Source: Yamagishiella unicocca (Eukaryota; Chlorophyta; Chlorophyceae; Chlamydomonadales; Volvocaceae). Taken from it: 64,000 nucleotides of DNA. The notes below the pieces were generated by a model. The model worked only from the letters and a program-made list of their open reading frames with translations. It ran no database searches and had not been told where the DNA came from. Of the stretch, positions 25,021-37,959 are shown piece after piece (position 1 is the first letter of the stretch; every line of letters starts with the position of its first letter). Location: assembly GCA_003116995.1 (NCBI GenBank), contig BDSL01000037.1:248001-312000 (forward strand), written 5' to 3'. A program made the position numbers and the translations under genes.

Positions 25021-28000
25021 ATGGCCGATGCACGCTCTTCTAAAAGCCGGGTGACGATGGCAACCCTGATTTTGACGCTGGAGTTGATGCTGCTAGCGCT
25101 GCCTCTGGTACCTCGTGGAGTAGCTGGTGAGTAGCGGTACGGACAGCCCAAGCAACGGATCTTAGATAAGGGGCACTCATTTTTGTCCACCAAAGAAATT
25201 GCTTTGGTTTTCCTGCTTTACAAACAATTGTTTGCACGCATCATAGTTTAGCTGATGACGCTGACGTGAAACCTACTTGGCAGTAAGATGCTAGCGCACT
25301 GCGGAAGGCAGGACGGAATAATAAAATTGATGCCATATGTACGGAACATCGTCCACTAGCATACGGAACTCGCTCGAGCGCCGAATGCGTCCCTATGGCC
25401 GCGTTCCGTAAAGACACAGAAAAGACGCAGGAAAATAAGTTTTTAAGTGAGCCGGCTTGGGAGCGACGGAAATCATTCCTAGCCTAAGGTAAGCACCATA
25501 CATTTAGTTGCCCGTACAGTAGGCCGTGGGATCGAGTTATTAGCAGTCCTTAAGCGTCAGACACATACATGGGATGGAACACAGCGGCCGAGTTCCCACG
25601 CACCCAATCAACACGCACCCCCGTATTCCCACAACCTTACGTACTCACTTACTGCTCCTGCCTAATATAAGGTCATACCGGAACCCATACACACGCGTTA
25701 TATCGACGCTGTGAAGGGCGCTAACCGTAGCCGCAAGTGTGGCTGGGCTGAATCCGTCAGCATAGCAGACACGGCACCTCAGGCGTTCCTAACATATATA
25801 CATGCATCGATCCAACAGTGCACAACTAAATGCGCCCATAAGTAGCGTACGTGGGATGTACCCAAAGCAGGGAACGAATAAGATAAACTTAAAGTGACTG
25901 TTATGGCGTAACGAAATAAATCACAACTGCTGTGCCTGCCTTACTTCGTTCGTGCTGTGTGCAAGTAAGTATGCATTATCCTTTAGGTTACTTATGATGC
26001 TTGTTATGTGCCCGCCGGGCGTGGCTTGGATCCATGACGGCAAGCAACGAAGGCACTGTATGTATGGCTAGCTCAGGAACAAGAATGAACCATGAATGGA
26101 ACTGAGAAACAGCATGAAAGGATTTAAAATATGGGTGAAAACCTACACTTTACCGGTTTACGTACGCATTAGGCTTTTCGGTTACTCTAGATTCCGGCAG
26201 GGCTCAAAAACGACCATCTTTTAACGGTATAAGTGTGCCCATTTTGGCAAAATTACGGTCAACCGTAACTTTGCTTCCACCGAAGGCGCCCAGGGCTACA
26301 TGATACGTAGTAAGGAAAGGGAGGGTTACAAGGGGGTAACCAAACTAAGGGGCTATGGGGTCCAACAAACCCTCGAGTGGTTTACCCACTGGCTGGTAAT
26401 AACCTACTGATTGGGTAGCCCACCGAGGGGTAACACTCCTGAGGCGTCAGTGGGGGGTTCGCTCGGCAGGGAGCAAGCACCCGGTCGGATGGATTAGAGA
26501 CTCGGTTTGTCAAACCGAGGGGTAACCGACTTTCATATGCCATAGGGCTACGTAGCTGCGGCGGCAACACTGGAATATCGCTTGCGGACCTAGGGGTCGC
26601 AGGTAGATAGCAGGGTAGAGCTGTCTTTTAACGTAACGGTTTTCCGAGTTAACAAGGAAAACCATGGTTTTCTGCAATATACGACGTACGAACGTCGCTT
26701 GGTTCTGGAGCGGGGTTGCTCCTGTTGGGACGCTGGGGCGTCGGTGTTTGTACTTTTCGGAGAATCAACGTAGCGCTACAGGCCGTGCTGGCTTTGGACG
26801 TTTACGGCTAGTCGTGTTGCCGTTTGCTGCTGTCCATCGTCGGTGCGTCTTCACCCTCTCCCTACCGACCAGCATTGTTTATTATCGCTCCGGTGGGGCT
26901 CTAGCAGAGTGTGTAACGGAGTCTTTGCAGAAAACACCGCGTTCATGTTTTTAGTGGTGCGTGATGGCGGGCGCTGGTAGGCCATGTTTGCATACGACCC
27001 GCAACTAGGAGCAAAAAACGATGGAATAAAGAACAGTTGTGGGTCCCTTGAAAGGTCATGGAGTACGGGACCGTAACTATTACAGTCGTCCCTGAGGTAG
27101 GCCTAGGGCCAACCGTAATTTTACGCTTTTCAACGCTTTACGCTTTGTGGTTACCTCCCTACCTACCTCCCTACCGGACGCGTGCGCGCATGCACTCACT
27201 ACTATTCCCAACCGTTCCTACCTTGAAGTTTTCCATTCCCTTGGTGATTACTATATATCCTACAGGCCTAGCGTGTCCAAATTCGCTAAGGGGCACCTAC
27301 GATGCGGTCTTAATGACCGCTTATGAGACAGTGAAATACATCGAGATCAAGACGTCGACCCAGGCGCCCATCCCGACACCAACGCCCGCATATAGCAACA
27401 ACGACGATGCCCACAATGACAGCGCCAGCGGCAACGGAACTGCTGCACAGGGCGGAACCGAGGAATCTGATGAGACGCCGTTGAATTCCGAGGGCCTCTT
27501 CTTATACCTGCGTCCGACTTACACAATTATGGACTGTGATCCTGTTAGTGGCACATCCAGCTACAGCGTACATGTAACGCTTCAAGGCTGCGATACGTTC
27601 CGGGGCATTTCGACGCCCACCAGCCCCGAAGCATGCCTTCTCAGCCAAGGCTGCCAAAGGCAAGTGTTTCCGTACTGCGTACATGCATGCGTACAACTAG
27701 CTAGATAGCACCAGCAAGCAAGGAACTGCTGATAGTAGTTGCGTGGATGGGCGGGCATGCACGCTCGGAACGAATGCTCATCACCAAAATCCGCAGCACG
27801 CAGGCAGCAGGATGCATGTGTTGTATTATTTACAAAATAATAGCTTGGCATCGGCGGCTGCGTAGCGTGGACTGTTATATTTATTTGCAGCCGTTCGTCG
27901 GTTATGACTCAACACCATACGAGGAGCCAGCAGTTGTTCTCTCCAGTAGCCAGCAGCGTACGCCCCCACGCAAAGCAACGAAGGCGGCATATACGTACAT

Positions 28001-31000
28001 ACAGCAGGGAAAATATAAATAGGAAACTCCGCCACGCCAAAGAGGGTGGAGCCGCCCTGCCGCCAGCAGACAGGAAGCATTATAAGGATAAACAATGCAT
28101 TACTATATTATGCATACTTGTTATAGTTAATTATAATAATCCCGGAAAGGACTCAAAGGAAGTGATGTCTTTATACTATATAGTAGTACTAGCTAGCCTG
28201 CCTACTTCGTTATGCTCTCGATCCGTCGGCACGCAGGAATACTTCCCAGTGCGAGCGAAACTGCTTGCTTGACATCATAGAAGCCATTGAGGGTAACTTT
28301 TACGTCAACAACGACGGTGTCGTGAGCTCTCTCGCCATTGGATTAATAGCGAGCAGGCTGCGTAGAAAATCTCCCGATGATCTGGCTAATGACTACGACG
28401 ACCTGCTGCTACTGGTGTCAGCGTGTAACGTCAGCAGTAGCAACACTGATGGCACGACGGAGAATGTGGACGACACGCCAGAGGAACACATTTCCTCAAT
28501 ACGCAGAATATTTGATCTTTTATCTCAGCAGGCACACAATAGGTAAGGAGTATATATATGCGCTACTAGGTAGGTTAGGCACTCCGCTACATGTACATGG
28601 TACGTAAGTTAGGTGTGGGCGTGGTCACGCACAGTAATTAGCAATTTTCGTTATGTGAGCGAGGTGTGCGGTTTACCTATAACGAAATGCATACATGCAC
28701 GTTAGGGGGTCCACAAGGTTATTAAGCATCGACGCATATTGTATGTAGATAGATAGGACATATATTTTTTGCCACTGTCATGAGGGTCGATCGATAGATC
28801 GACTGATTAAACGATAAGAATGTACCTAGCAGCATCTAGCTATCCAGCATCTCTAGAAATACGTATCAAACATGATGACATGAAAAGGTGCCCGCCCGGC
28901 GGCCATTTCGTGCCTAAATCGATGGCGTCGTCCAAGCATGCACTTGCAGAGAAGCAAATGTTACATATTCATCTATGTCAAAATTTTTCCCCGTGCGTGC
29001 TGCAAACTTTGTACAGGTTCAATGATATATCTGAAGAAATGCCCGTGTCCGCTACTGCTAAATTTAAAGAAACATCATCAGCAGCATCAGAGGATGACGG
29101 GTCTAGCAATCCTCTCAGCACCAACGCGGATAAGTTCTATGTGTTTAATTCGGAGACAACTTTGGGGCCCCGTGCAGATGATGGGTATCAAACTGTGACG
29201 CAGCGAAAGTTCCTGGTACCGACTGATGAAGCCTATGCACATACGCCCGGTGGTGCAGCTGAATTCGCAGCAGGTAACCAGGCTGAACCGTGTGCATGCA
29301 CGTTCCGTTTTGTCAGTTCGGTACGTGCATAGGACATACGCACGCATGTATTATAACTTATGCATTAAATGACGCCAACGACAGAAGAAATAATAATATG
29401 TATGTACTCGCTCTTTTTGCGCCATGCTAAGATTGAAAGGAACATTGTTGCCTAGTGCGTACGTCCGAAACTGATAGCTAAATAGTGCTTGTCGGTCATA
29501 TTTGTGGTCAGAACGATCTCCGTGTGTTAAGAACGAAGCATTAATTTCTGTAAATGTTTAAGTAGACAATATATCGCCGGTTAGAAATATGTGCGTGTGC
29601 ATGCCCCACCCACCTGTGCTCGTTGCAGGTGGTGTGTCACATACCCTCCTTTCTCCATCCGGAAAGGTGGATTCACGAGTAGACATGTCACTACACGAGC
29701 GGGTCATTCCGGTACAGGATCCCTCAGTCGACGCTGTCCAAGAGGACAACACTGAAGTGATGCCGAATGCGGAGGCCACCTCTATGCGCTCGCGCATCTT
29801 GTTGACACTCTCCAAACCCAAACCACCAAGCTCCAAGAGTTCAGGCGCTACTGCTGCTGTCAATCAAGGTAGGTCCGTCCAGCGTAGCAGCTGATCCGTC
29901 CTTATTACGTACGAGGTATGTAAATATATGTAGGTACGTTCGTTCGGGGCCCTTGCTTGGCGTAGATAGCGTATGTAGGGTAGATTTGCGAGGCAGGTAG
30001 CTAGGTGCGTGAGATGCGGTAACGAAGGAAACCCACCTACCGCCACCACGCACATCCAAGCACGCAATGCGTCCGGAATTATTTGCTTGCTAGCTTATTA
30101 GGATGCAAACCAGAAATAAAACGATGCCACGTACCTATCCCAGCCATAAGGCCTCATCCTATGATGCAACGCCAACGCAAGAAACTAACTGCAAGCTTTT
30201 TGCTTGGGCGGGGCCCCAGCGGGAAGCGCCTCGGGGGCCCGCCCCCTACGTAGGGTTCCCCATGTCCGTCCGTCCGTGCGTAGTACGTAAGCGGTGCTCT
30301 TTTTTAAATATAAAATTACTATTGCGCGCCAATGATTAAATGGGCGACGTGTTCGCCAATGATTTTATGGGCGACGACGTGTTAATGACAGCAACAGTAC
30401 TACGTATACATACATAACTAAACGCATGTACTCCGTATAAAGGTTAACTAACTCCGCCTACAATCGTTAACTAATGTCGCTTACGTACAATAATAATAAT
30501 AATAATAATGAGTACGCTGGCGCTAGGCCTAGCATGTATTACGGGGGCGGGGCGGTGAGGGTGTTAGTACACCCTATACGCTCGCGCCACCTGTACACGT
30601 ACAATCTAATGTATGTCGCGTACAATCAGAACGCCATACATATATACCGAACGTTATCTGTGTACGCAGCAGGCTGCTGCTGCTTGCTGCTGCTCTACCA
30701 GCAGGACACTCGCTAATTCCCAGCTTTTAAGACAACAATCGAGTTCCACCCGCTAATTCCCAGCTTTTAAGACAACAATAATCGAGTTCCTAAATTCGCT
30801 TCGTTCATTCCTTACCATTTCGTTCATCCGTCCATCTGCGGACATGTACGTACGTGCTTGCATACAGGCGTTCAACGTCAAGCAATGTTTGAGGGTGAGC
30901 ACAAAAGCAACGTTGTAAGCATGTCGTCAGATGGTCTGTATCCTGGCGGCAGCGTCTCCGGCTACATGCGCGACTGGAAGGACAAGCTGGAAGAAAACAG

Positions 31001-34000
31001 CCGACGCCGCCGGCGCTTGCATACAACAAAGCACGAAGCTCCCATAAAAAAGTCAATGGAGTCTCGGCAGAGGGCAAATGCAGGGCATGAGTCTGTATTC
31101 CCAAGTCGAGTGCTTCAAGAGGGAAGCCGTACCGAGGTGTACAGCAAATGGACAGGTGTAAACGTCAAGGGTTATGATCTTGGTGTTCAGGTGTCTGCAG
31201 GGAGATATGGTGGTGTCAAAAGAAGTGCTGGCGAGCAGGAGTCTCAGGTAGGTACTAAAATATTGATACGAAAGTATTGGAGTGGTAAGTATCTACAGGC
31301 AGATCGATCCAGGGCACCACGGCCATTGATGCTTGAATAAGCAATTGATTGGTCGTTTTTAGCTCCATCTAGCTAGCAGCAGGTCTGTAGGTAGATAGCG
31401 ATCACTGCTATAATGTAGGGATGCACTTACAACTCCATATTCATATATAAGCTGTACACATGTCCGCCGCTTGCTTGCCAATAATATTTAATTGGCACCC
31501 ATATATATGCATGTCCTACTTGCGTGCATGCACCTACATACCTGGCTGGCGTGTACATACGCATTTCATATGTAAGAATAATGTGTTATATTAGGAAGGA
31601 TTGATACGCCTACATACCTGGCTGGCGTGTACATACGCATTTCATATGTAAGAATAATGTGTTATATTAGGAAGGATTGATACGCTTAAACATCAGTACT
31701 ACAGTGCATACATTATTACAGTATCACACCGACCTATGCCATCAGTGTATGTCATCAGTGATCTAGGTCCTGTGATGATAACCACCTCCATGGTATCCCC
31801 CTTGTGTCCGTTGTTACTTGCTTGCAGATAAGTGGTGGATTTGACGTACAGCTCCATGTTAATTTCTTTAACAATTGGCATCCCAACGTCGTAGATTTCT
31901 ACAACGGTGGAACCGTAGGTACGGCAACTCGGTAATATTATTGCTGGTACTATATGTCTAGCTAGGTTACAGTATGCGGATGCACGGAGCCCGCCCATCT
32001 TTTTGTCTTCAGCCTTACTCATTATTATTATTATTATTATTATTACTACTAGACCATGTATGTACCATCATTCCTGACAGCAGGTAGGCGCAGGCCATGA
32101 TGAGTGACGTGTTGAGCCCGCGGTTAACATTTAATTATTTTGCGTAGCTACTTCGGTGCGTGCTATTACATTATTTATCGGCTATTATGCATTTGCTATT
32201 GGTGGCGGTGGATGGACGGTCTAGGCCAGCCAGCCAGTACTACTCACGCATCATGCACGGCATCCATACATCCATACCTACCGTGCTTCGGGAATATCCT
32301 TCCGCAGCGAGGGGGGATCGTTGTAAAGCTATGTACCTATTTATTGTTAAGGTTATTGCACGAAAAGCTACTAAAGCTACTGATTTATATTCCCATAAGA
32401 TTCCGACGTCAGCTTTTTGATAGACGGAAGCTTTTCCTTTTAATACCGTACAGTAGTTCGCAAGTTGTATCGTTTGCGTTTTGGACATCTGTAAGGGTTT
32501 AACCCTTTTATGGAATGAAGGTCTTTTATTCCCTGCAAGGAATACCTGCATGTTGGCGTCCTTGTTTTGTTATAGAAATAAACACGACTAATTTGTGGCG
32601 GTACGTACTTCGCATTATTTTTGAACTCAAGTACCGATACTATCGCCAACAATTATCTCCAACCAACTGCAGACTTCAAGCGGAGGCAAAACGGCACTTA
32701 TGACAGGAAACGTTCAAAAATGTCTCGGAGAGCAAGCACATTTATTAGCGACGGTACAGTGCTGGACATTGAAAACTCCTTCGACAGCCGTGAAGACTGC
32801 GCCGATTTTGAGGTGGGTACGTAGGCAATCAAGTCCAGCGCTCGTTGTTGTTGTTAAAGCAAAGAATTCTCAAAACATGCGGACGTAAGTACCTGTAATG
32901 GTATTCACTTCGCGTGGCTGCTGGATCGATACTGCACTCTTGGATTCATTGCGCTTGCATGCATGTACTACCTACACTAATAATATTTCGTGGCTATGCA
33001 CTTAAACGAATGGACACCAGTTAATACCAACCCGAGCAATACTTAGTAGGTAGGAAAAGTAAGTACATGCCTCCGTTCGTCGTGTGATGTCGTGTGGAAA
33101 CTAATGGACGCCAGTGCCAGTAAATCGATATCAAACCGAGCAATAGTAGGAAACCTACATATATACCTTCATGGCATGGTACGATCGATGCAGTATGGGA
33201 GCGAGACCGACCACCACTACCTAAAAGGTTGCTTGTGAGCGTATGTAAGCCTGTGGGTATTTGTTGTAGGTAGGTTCAAAATTATACCTTCATGCACTGA
33301 TCCATGCATGTGTCTTGCGTGTGCCTTAATACAGGAATATACTCGAGGTGGCTACAGCTCTCTTTTCTCTGCCAGGTGGACGATAATAAGTATTGAAATC
33401 AACTTCTTCATCATTTGGGCGGAACTTGGCCTGGGTGCTGGAGCGGATCTGTATGGTTCTTTGGGCTCCTGTAATTTCCAGCAGAAATCCGCATCCGTTG
33501 GTGCAGGCGGTGCAGCATCTGGTAAGCAGTAATACTACGCTCTATCTAGGGATAGGTAGCTTACTCAATAGCCAGCCAGCTAGCTAGTGAACCTTAGCCG
33601 TTTAAGTATGCTGTTTATTAGTACCTGTATACGTACAGTGGTTCCTTAGTTGCTCATTCTAAGTAAGGAAAATTCGCTTATGTAGGCACCTTGCCTTTCA
33701 AAACTTCAACACCTCAGCACGTTGCCTTTATTTTGTAACGTCCTGAGGTGTTGAAGTCACGATAGGCAAGGTGCTTATGTAGGCACCTTGCGAGGTACCG
33801 GGTCAACATACACGGGTAATGGGTAAACGGTTTTTACATTCATGTCTATATACCTGCCTGCTGCTGCTACGACTAACTATATTTTCAGCCACTTACTAAA
33901 TATCAGAACGCAGAAGTAAGTTAGCGAAAGAAATGTGGCCATTTTTCCCTACAGCACGATGCTTGTATATATAGTAGTCTATCCGCTGCGGTAACTAAAG

Positions 34001-35043
34001 CACCACGTAGGTTGTACAGTCCATATATCCGCTGCCAGTGCTTCCATTGACCCCTTCTCTTTTTTCTTGCCTGCTGCCGGCGTGCGGGTCATAGTATGCA
34101 TGTATGTGCCTCGCTTGCGTGTCTCCCTCATTATGGCTGGCATAATGTAGTTATAATAATAATCTGCGTGTATGTGCATGTATGTGTTCTGGCGGTGGCA
34201 GGTTCACTATACGGGTACGTCGGAGCTGGACTCAATTTAATAATCTTCAAAATCAAGGTTACGGCCGAGATCACCATTCTTCAGCCAGGAATCACCGTCA
34301 CTGCGCTCCATACCCTGAATATGGCATTATATGACGACAGTGTCGACAACCTGTCCCCCTCTTGCACGCTCGTAAACATCAACCTACGCGTGCTCAGCGT
34401 CAACATTTATTTCCAGAAGAAGTGGTTCTTTTTTGGTTGGGGGGATCCAAACTATATATTTCAGAAACCCGGCTTCGAAGTCGCCGGCAAATCAACTGGC
34501 TGGGTTTGCAGATCGGACGAAATGGCACGCGCTGATATGCTGGCCGAGGCGGCAGTAACACCACCACCACCGCCACCACCACCACCACCACCGCCACCGC
34601 CGCCACCACCGCCGCTGCCGCCACCGCCACCGCCGCCGCTGCCGCCACCGCCCCCACCACCACCACCACCGCCTCCCCCTAGTCCACCTCCATCTCCTCC
34701 ACCGCTGCCTCCTCCGTTATCACAGCTCTCGTCGTCGTCGGTAAGCAGGAACGCGGACGGCACAATTTCTGGGGCGACAGTTGCACGCGACTCTACTGCC
34801 GCCGGGGCAGATGGCGCGACATCGTTATCATCAGACGGGAGCAACAATAATGGCACGGTTGGCAGTACCGCCGGCAGCACCACTAACAGCCAGCGGCAAC
34901 AACCAGGTGCTGATGACGGCAACCGAGGCCTCAAGTTGGCAACAATAATAGCGTGCACAGTTGCGGGTGTGGCAGCTTTGGCAGCAGTAGCGATGGCGGC
35001 TGTTTACATTAAAAGGAAGAACAGCAGGGTTGCGGCAATATAG
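25021..35043 (+). CDS. Paralogue C: type I membrane protein with pure polyproline stalk and very short tail (10 exons)
   Basis: Exons 25021-25126, 27266-27659, 28237-28542, 29017-29273, 29629-29868, 30868-31247, 31828-31918, 32673-32812, 33335-33521, 34202-35043 join in frame to 980 residues. The signal peptide (TLILTLELMLLALPL, ending PRGVAG) is followed by LACPNSLRGTYDAVL. Conserved blocks are LYLRPTYTI, NCLLDIIEAIEG, FYVFNSETT, LYPGGSVSGYMRDWKDKL, GGFDVQLHVNFF, CADFE and STGWVCRSDE. The N-terminal insert is shorter than in A. The stalk (about 819-875) is nearly uninterrupted Pro. The membrane helix is about 945-969 (ACTVAG) and the cytoplasmic part is only about ten basic residues (KRKNSR). 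Intron 2 uses AG/GCAAGT. The gene lacks the long tail of A and B, either lost or never gained. Function unknown; cell-surface location is inferred from signal peptide, stalk and helix. Confidence 0.87.
26310..26560 (+). repeat. Dispersed repeat R1, copy 2, in intron 1 of C
   Basis: Same order of blocks as copies 1 and 3: 'gagggttac', 'aaggggctatggggtcca', 'accctcg', 'acccactgg', 'agcaagcacccggt', 'tagagactcggtttg' and 'gaggggtaaccgact'. The stretch CTCGGTTTG-TC-AAACCGAG is a near-perfect hairpin whose loop could read as an anticodon. Confidence 0.65.
30711..30787. repeat. 40-bp direct repeat, two copies
   Basis: The stretch beginning cgctaattcccagctttta occurs at 30711 and again at 30751; the second copy carries a 3-bp insertion (aat). 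Intron 5 of paralogue C. Confidence 0.9.
31533..31684. repeat. 76-bp perfect tandem duplication
   Basis: Positions 31533-31608 and 31609-31684 are identical as read, beginning cctacatacctggctggcg. Intron 6 of paralogue C. The lack of divergence points to a recent event. Confidence 0.95.
33670..33792. repeat. Imperfect inverted repeat (long hairpin) in intron 9 of C
   Basis: The left arm 'aggcaccttgcct..aacttcaacacctcag' pairs with the right arm 'ctgaggtgttgaagt..aggcaaggtgc' around a loop near 33,720-33,740. The arms are about 40 nt with small bulges. The block 'gcttatgtaggcaccttgc' also occurs as a direct repeat at both ends. Compatible with a small inverted-repeat transposon or a small-RNA precursor. 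Confidence 0.75.
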
Positions 35044-37639
35044 TTCCCGCAACATACGTACAACTAACCGACGTTGCCGTCTATCATCGTCATCACGAAC
35101 GACTGAGCGCCAGGCAGGTGTTCGAATTGCATCGGAATGTACTGCTCGTTGACGCATGACGTTTCTTCGTTCCGTCATCATCAAGCAGTGCGCATTGCTC
35201 GACGGCGGCGGCCAGTAATTTGTGGCGTCTAACTCCTACGCTAAGCAGCAGCGGCTATTAGCAGCGGCTACTAGCAGCGGCTATCTAGTAGCCCGGTCGT
35301 CGTCCTGATGACCAGCAGCCAACCGCCTGGGACGCAGTGCATGCAGCAGCTGCTGCCGTGCGTGCTGCACAGCAGCCGAGTTCGTTGTATGCAAGCAACG
35401 GCATGCAGACTGTAGTTACCACCGTATTGCAGCATATATACATGCAGCTCCGGCCGCAGCGGGCGAGCGGATAGATGGACATGGCAAGAAACGAAGCGAT
35501 TAGGACGTTCACCGCCTGCGTGCGCTGTATGTATGTGGGCCTGCTGTATGTATGTGGCTGGCTGGCTCACAGTTCGATCGACTAACTGTGTGCTGACATG
35601 CTGGCTTATGTGCCGTGTCTACTTATTTTCAAACTGGATCGGTAGCCGCGTCACTCATATTATACAGATGGACAGCCGCCGCGAGCTGCTCGCGCTCTTC
35701 GTTGTTGAGTTGCTTGTGAAGCATGCATGCAGCAGGTACCGCCGACTGGATATCCATTATTTCGACTGCCAGGAACGAAACTCTGTTTCCGTCGACGTCC
35801 GCCACCCTGCCGCCTGCATTGATTGAGTTGCAGCCGTGTCTTTTAACTGTACCACCCTTTACAAGCAAGCATGCGAGCGAGCCTCATGACGAGCGTGTCC
35901 TAATTCAGCTACTGTAGCTGCGCTGTTTTGAGACCTATCTATCTATCTACGTACCGCTATCAATGGATGGGCGCTACCATGCGCGTGCAGCAGGCTTGCT
36001 TGTTGCTTAGGCATGGTTTGCATGCTGCGCATCGTACGAACGTGCGTTTATGTACGTAGCGAGGTAACCTTAGTACAGGTACTTATTAATCAGCTCACTT
36101 TATCCGTCCCCTATCTTACTTTTAGTGTTTAAAGTGTGTTTGTTACGATACGTGCATTCCAGTGGGCGGGGTGCGTATCTTTATCCATTGAGAATGTAGT
36201 GCGTGCGTGCGTGCTTGACACTAAATAACTGCTGCCTCGCCTCTAACCATACGTACTCACGTGCAGAGAGAGTTGGCGGCGGGCGGGGTTAAGATGAACG
36301 CTTGACATGGGGCGGGGTGCGTGCTGCATGATGAGTGATGGATGAGCGATATGTCAACTTATTTCGCAGAAGGCATATTCACAATCGCTGGTATCAGAGC
36401 TGTTCAAAGTAAACATTGAACTAACTGTGTTGTTGTTGCAATGCGAGGTCTAGGATGGTGATGATGGCTGGGTGGCTGGGTGGCTGGGCTGGTGCCATGT
36501 AGGTACGTATGTAAGTAGTAGTAACTTTTAACCCGCCACCTATCTATCTAACTGTTTGCAGGTAGGGTGTAATGAGTAGGATAGATATACTTGCTGGGTG
36601 CCTACCTGACATATATCATCATTATTCGCCTTGGTTGCTTGAACAGCGCCTACTGCTGCTGTCAACCCGCCACCTACCTCGCTCCTTGCTTGCACCGGCT
36701 GGTAATATTACACAACCTACACCGACAGCCGTGAAATGGGCGCATCACTAATGGTGTATGTATGGGTGTCGGTCGGCGGTCGCTCGGTCTCGACATACTG
36801 TATTTTCGATCGATGTCGCGTTTTCTTAATATTCCTAATAAGTAGCGTTTTCTTGCGTTTTCTTAATATTCCTACAGTCTACTGTACACACGCACCTGGC
36901 ACCGGCGCTCTGCTGGCGATCGTTGATTGGTCACCTACACCATTATTCCCTACACCTGCCTACCGTTCGTGTTAACTACCAACGACATAGTAGCTAGCTG
37001 CTGCTGGATGGCCAGATAGGTGACGGACCTGCAACGAACGAAGCAAGGATATATATATCTACTTTGTAAATGTATATATATGCCCGCAATTACATATTAG
37101 TTCGCTAGCTCATCATACAGCAGGCAGTTACATTATTAGAAGGGGGCGGGAACAATCAGCAGCAGGCGCTTACTCTTGGTTATCAGATAGAGTCGCTGAC
37201 ACGGCGCTGTGCCGAAGGTTCGACGGGGAATGAGGGACCGCTAGATAGCTGGCTACGTAGGACCTAATAATCCTTACACTGCAGATAGGAGGCCGGAGCA
37301 AAACAAAGTTTAGCAGCTAACGAAATAAGCGCCGCCCGCTGGAGCAGCATGTACTGCTGGCGGCCTGGCCGGCGGCATGGCATGGCGCGCGCGGGATCGC
37401 CAAGAGTACGAAGGCCACCACCGTGCAATCTCTGAGCAAAAAATCTGCAACCAACGTACAGTACATACAGTAGAGCGGGCTGCAATGGGGAGCCCGTTCG
37501 GCTGGCTGCTGAGGATAGCCCGTGTGGCGGTGGCAGGGTTACTAGCAAACTGATGTTAGTTATTAGTCCGCTTGGTTATCTTCCCATACATTATGTACTG
37601 GGCTTATTCGCATAGACAGATGCATGTTTGCGAGGCTGC

Positions 37640-37835
37640 TGTAGACAGCGTAGACAATAATATGCCGGAGCCTGGCGTGTATTAAGGGTGTGTGGGGAAC
37701 TGAGGGGCAGACTCCGCCCCTATATGCCCACGGTGTAGACAGGGGTGCGTGAGGCTGCTGTAGGCAGGTGGTGAAGACAGGGGTGCGCGAGGCTGCTGCA
37801 GTAGGTGGTGTAGACAGCGAGGCAGGAGGCTGCTT
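37640..37835. repeat. Degenerate tandem repeats around 'gtgtagacaggggtgcg'
   Basis: The unit 'tgtagacaggggtgcgtgaggctgctg' and variants recur at about 37,732, 37,772 and 37,810, with a related 'gaggctgctgtagacagcg' at 37,632. Copies are diverged and spaced irregularly, and repeat R2 copy 1 is interleaved with them. Confidence 0.6.
37650..37732 (-). mobile_element. Dispersed repeat R2, copy 1 (MITE-like)
   Basis: On the minus strand it reads 'gggcatataggggcggag', 'ctgcccctcagttccccac', 'cccttaatacacgccaggct' and 'ccggcatattattg'. This matches the plus-strand copies at 42,335 and 43,108. The core GGGGCGGAGTCYGCCCC is a near-perfect palindrome. No coding capacity; classification as a miniature transposon is inference. 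Confidence 0.7.
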
Positions 37836-37959
37836 TGCCTGTAAGATCAGGTATGTTCCTTCCTTACCTACCGTACCCTGGTGTTGGAATAGCTACATAC
37901 ACATGGGATGAGCTTGGGGTAACGCATTGGAGGGGTTGGGTTATGGATGGCGGATGGAG

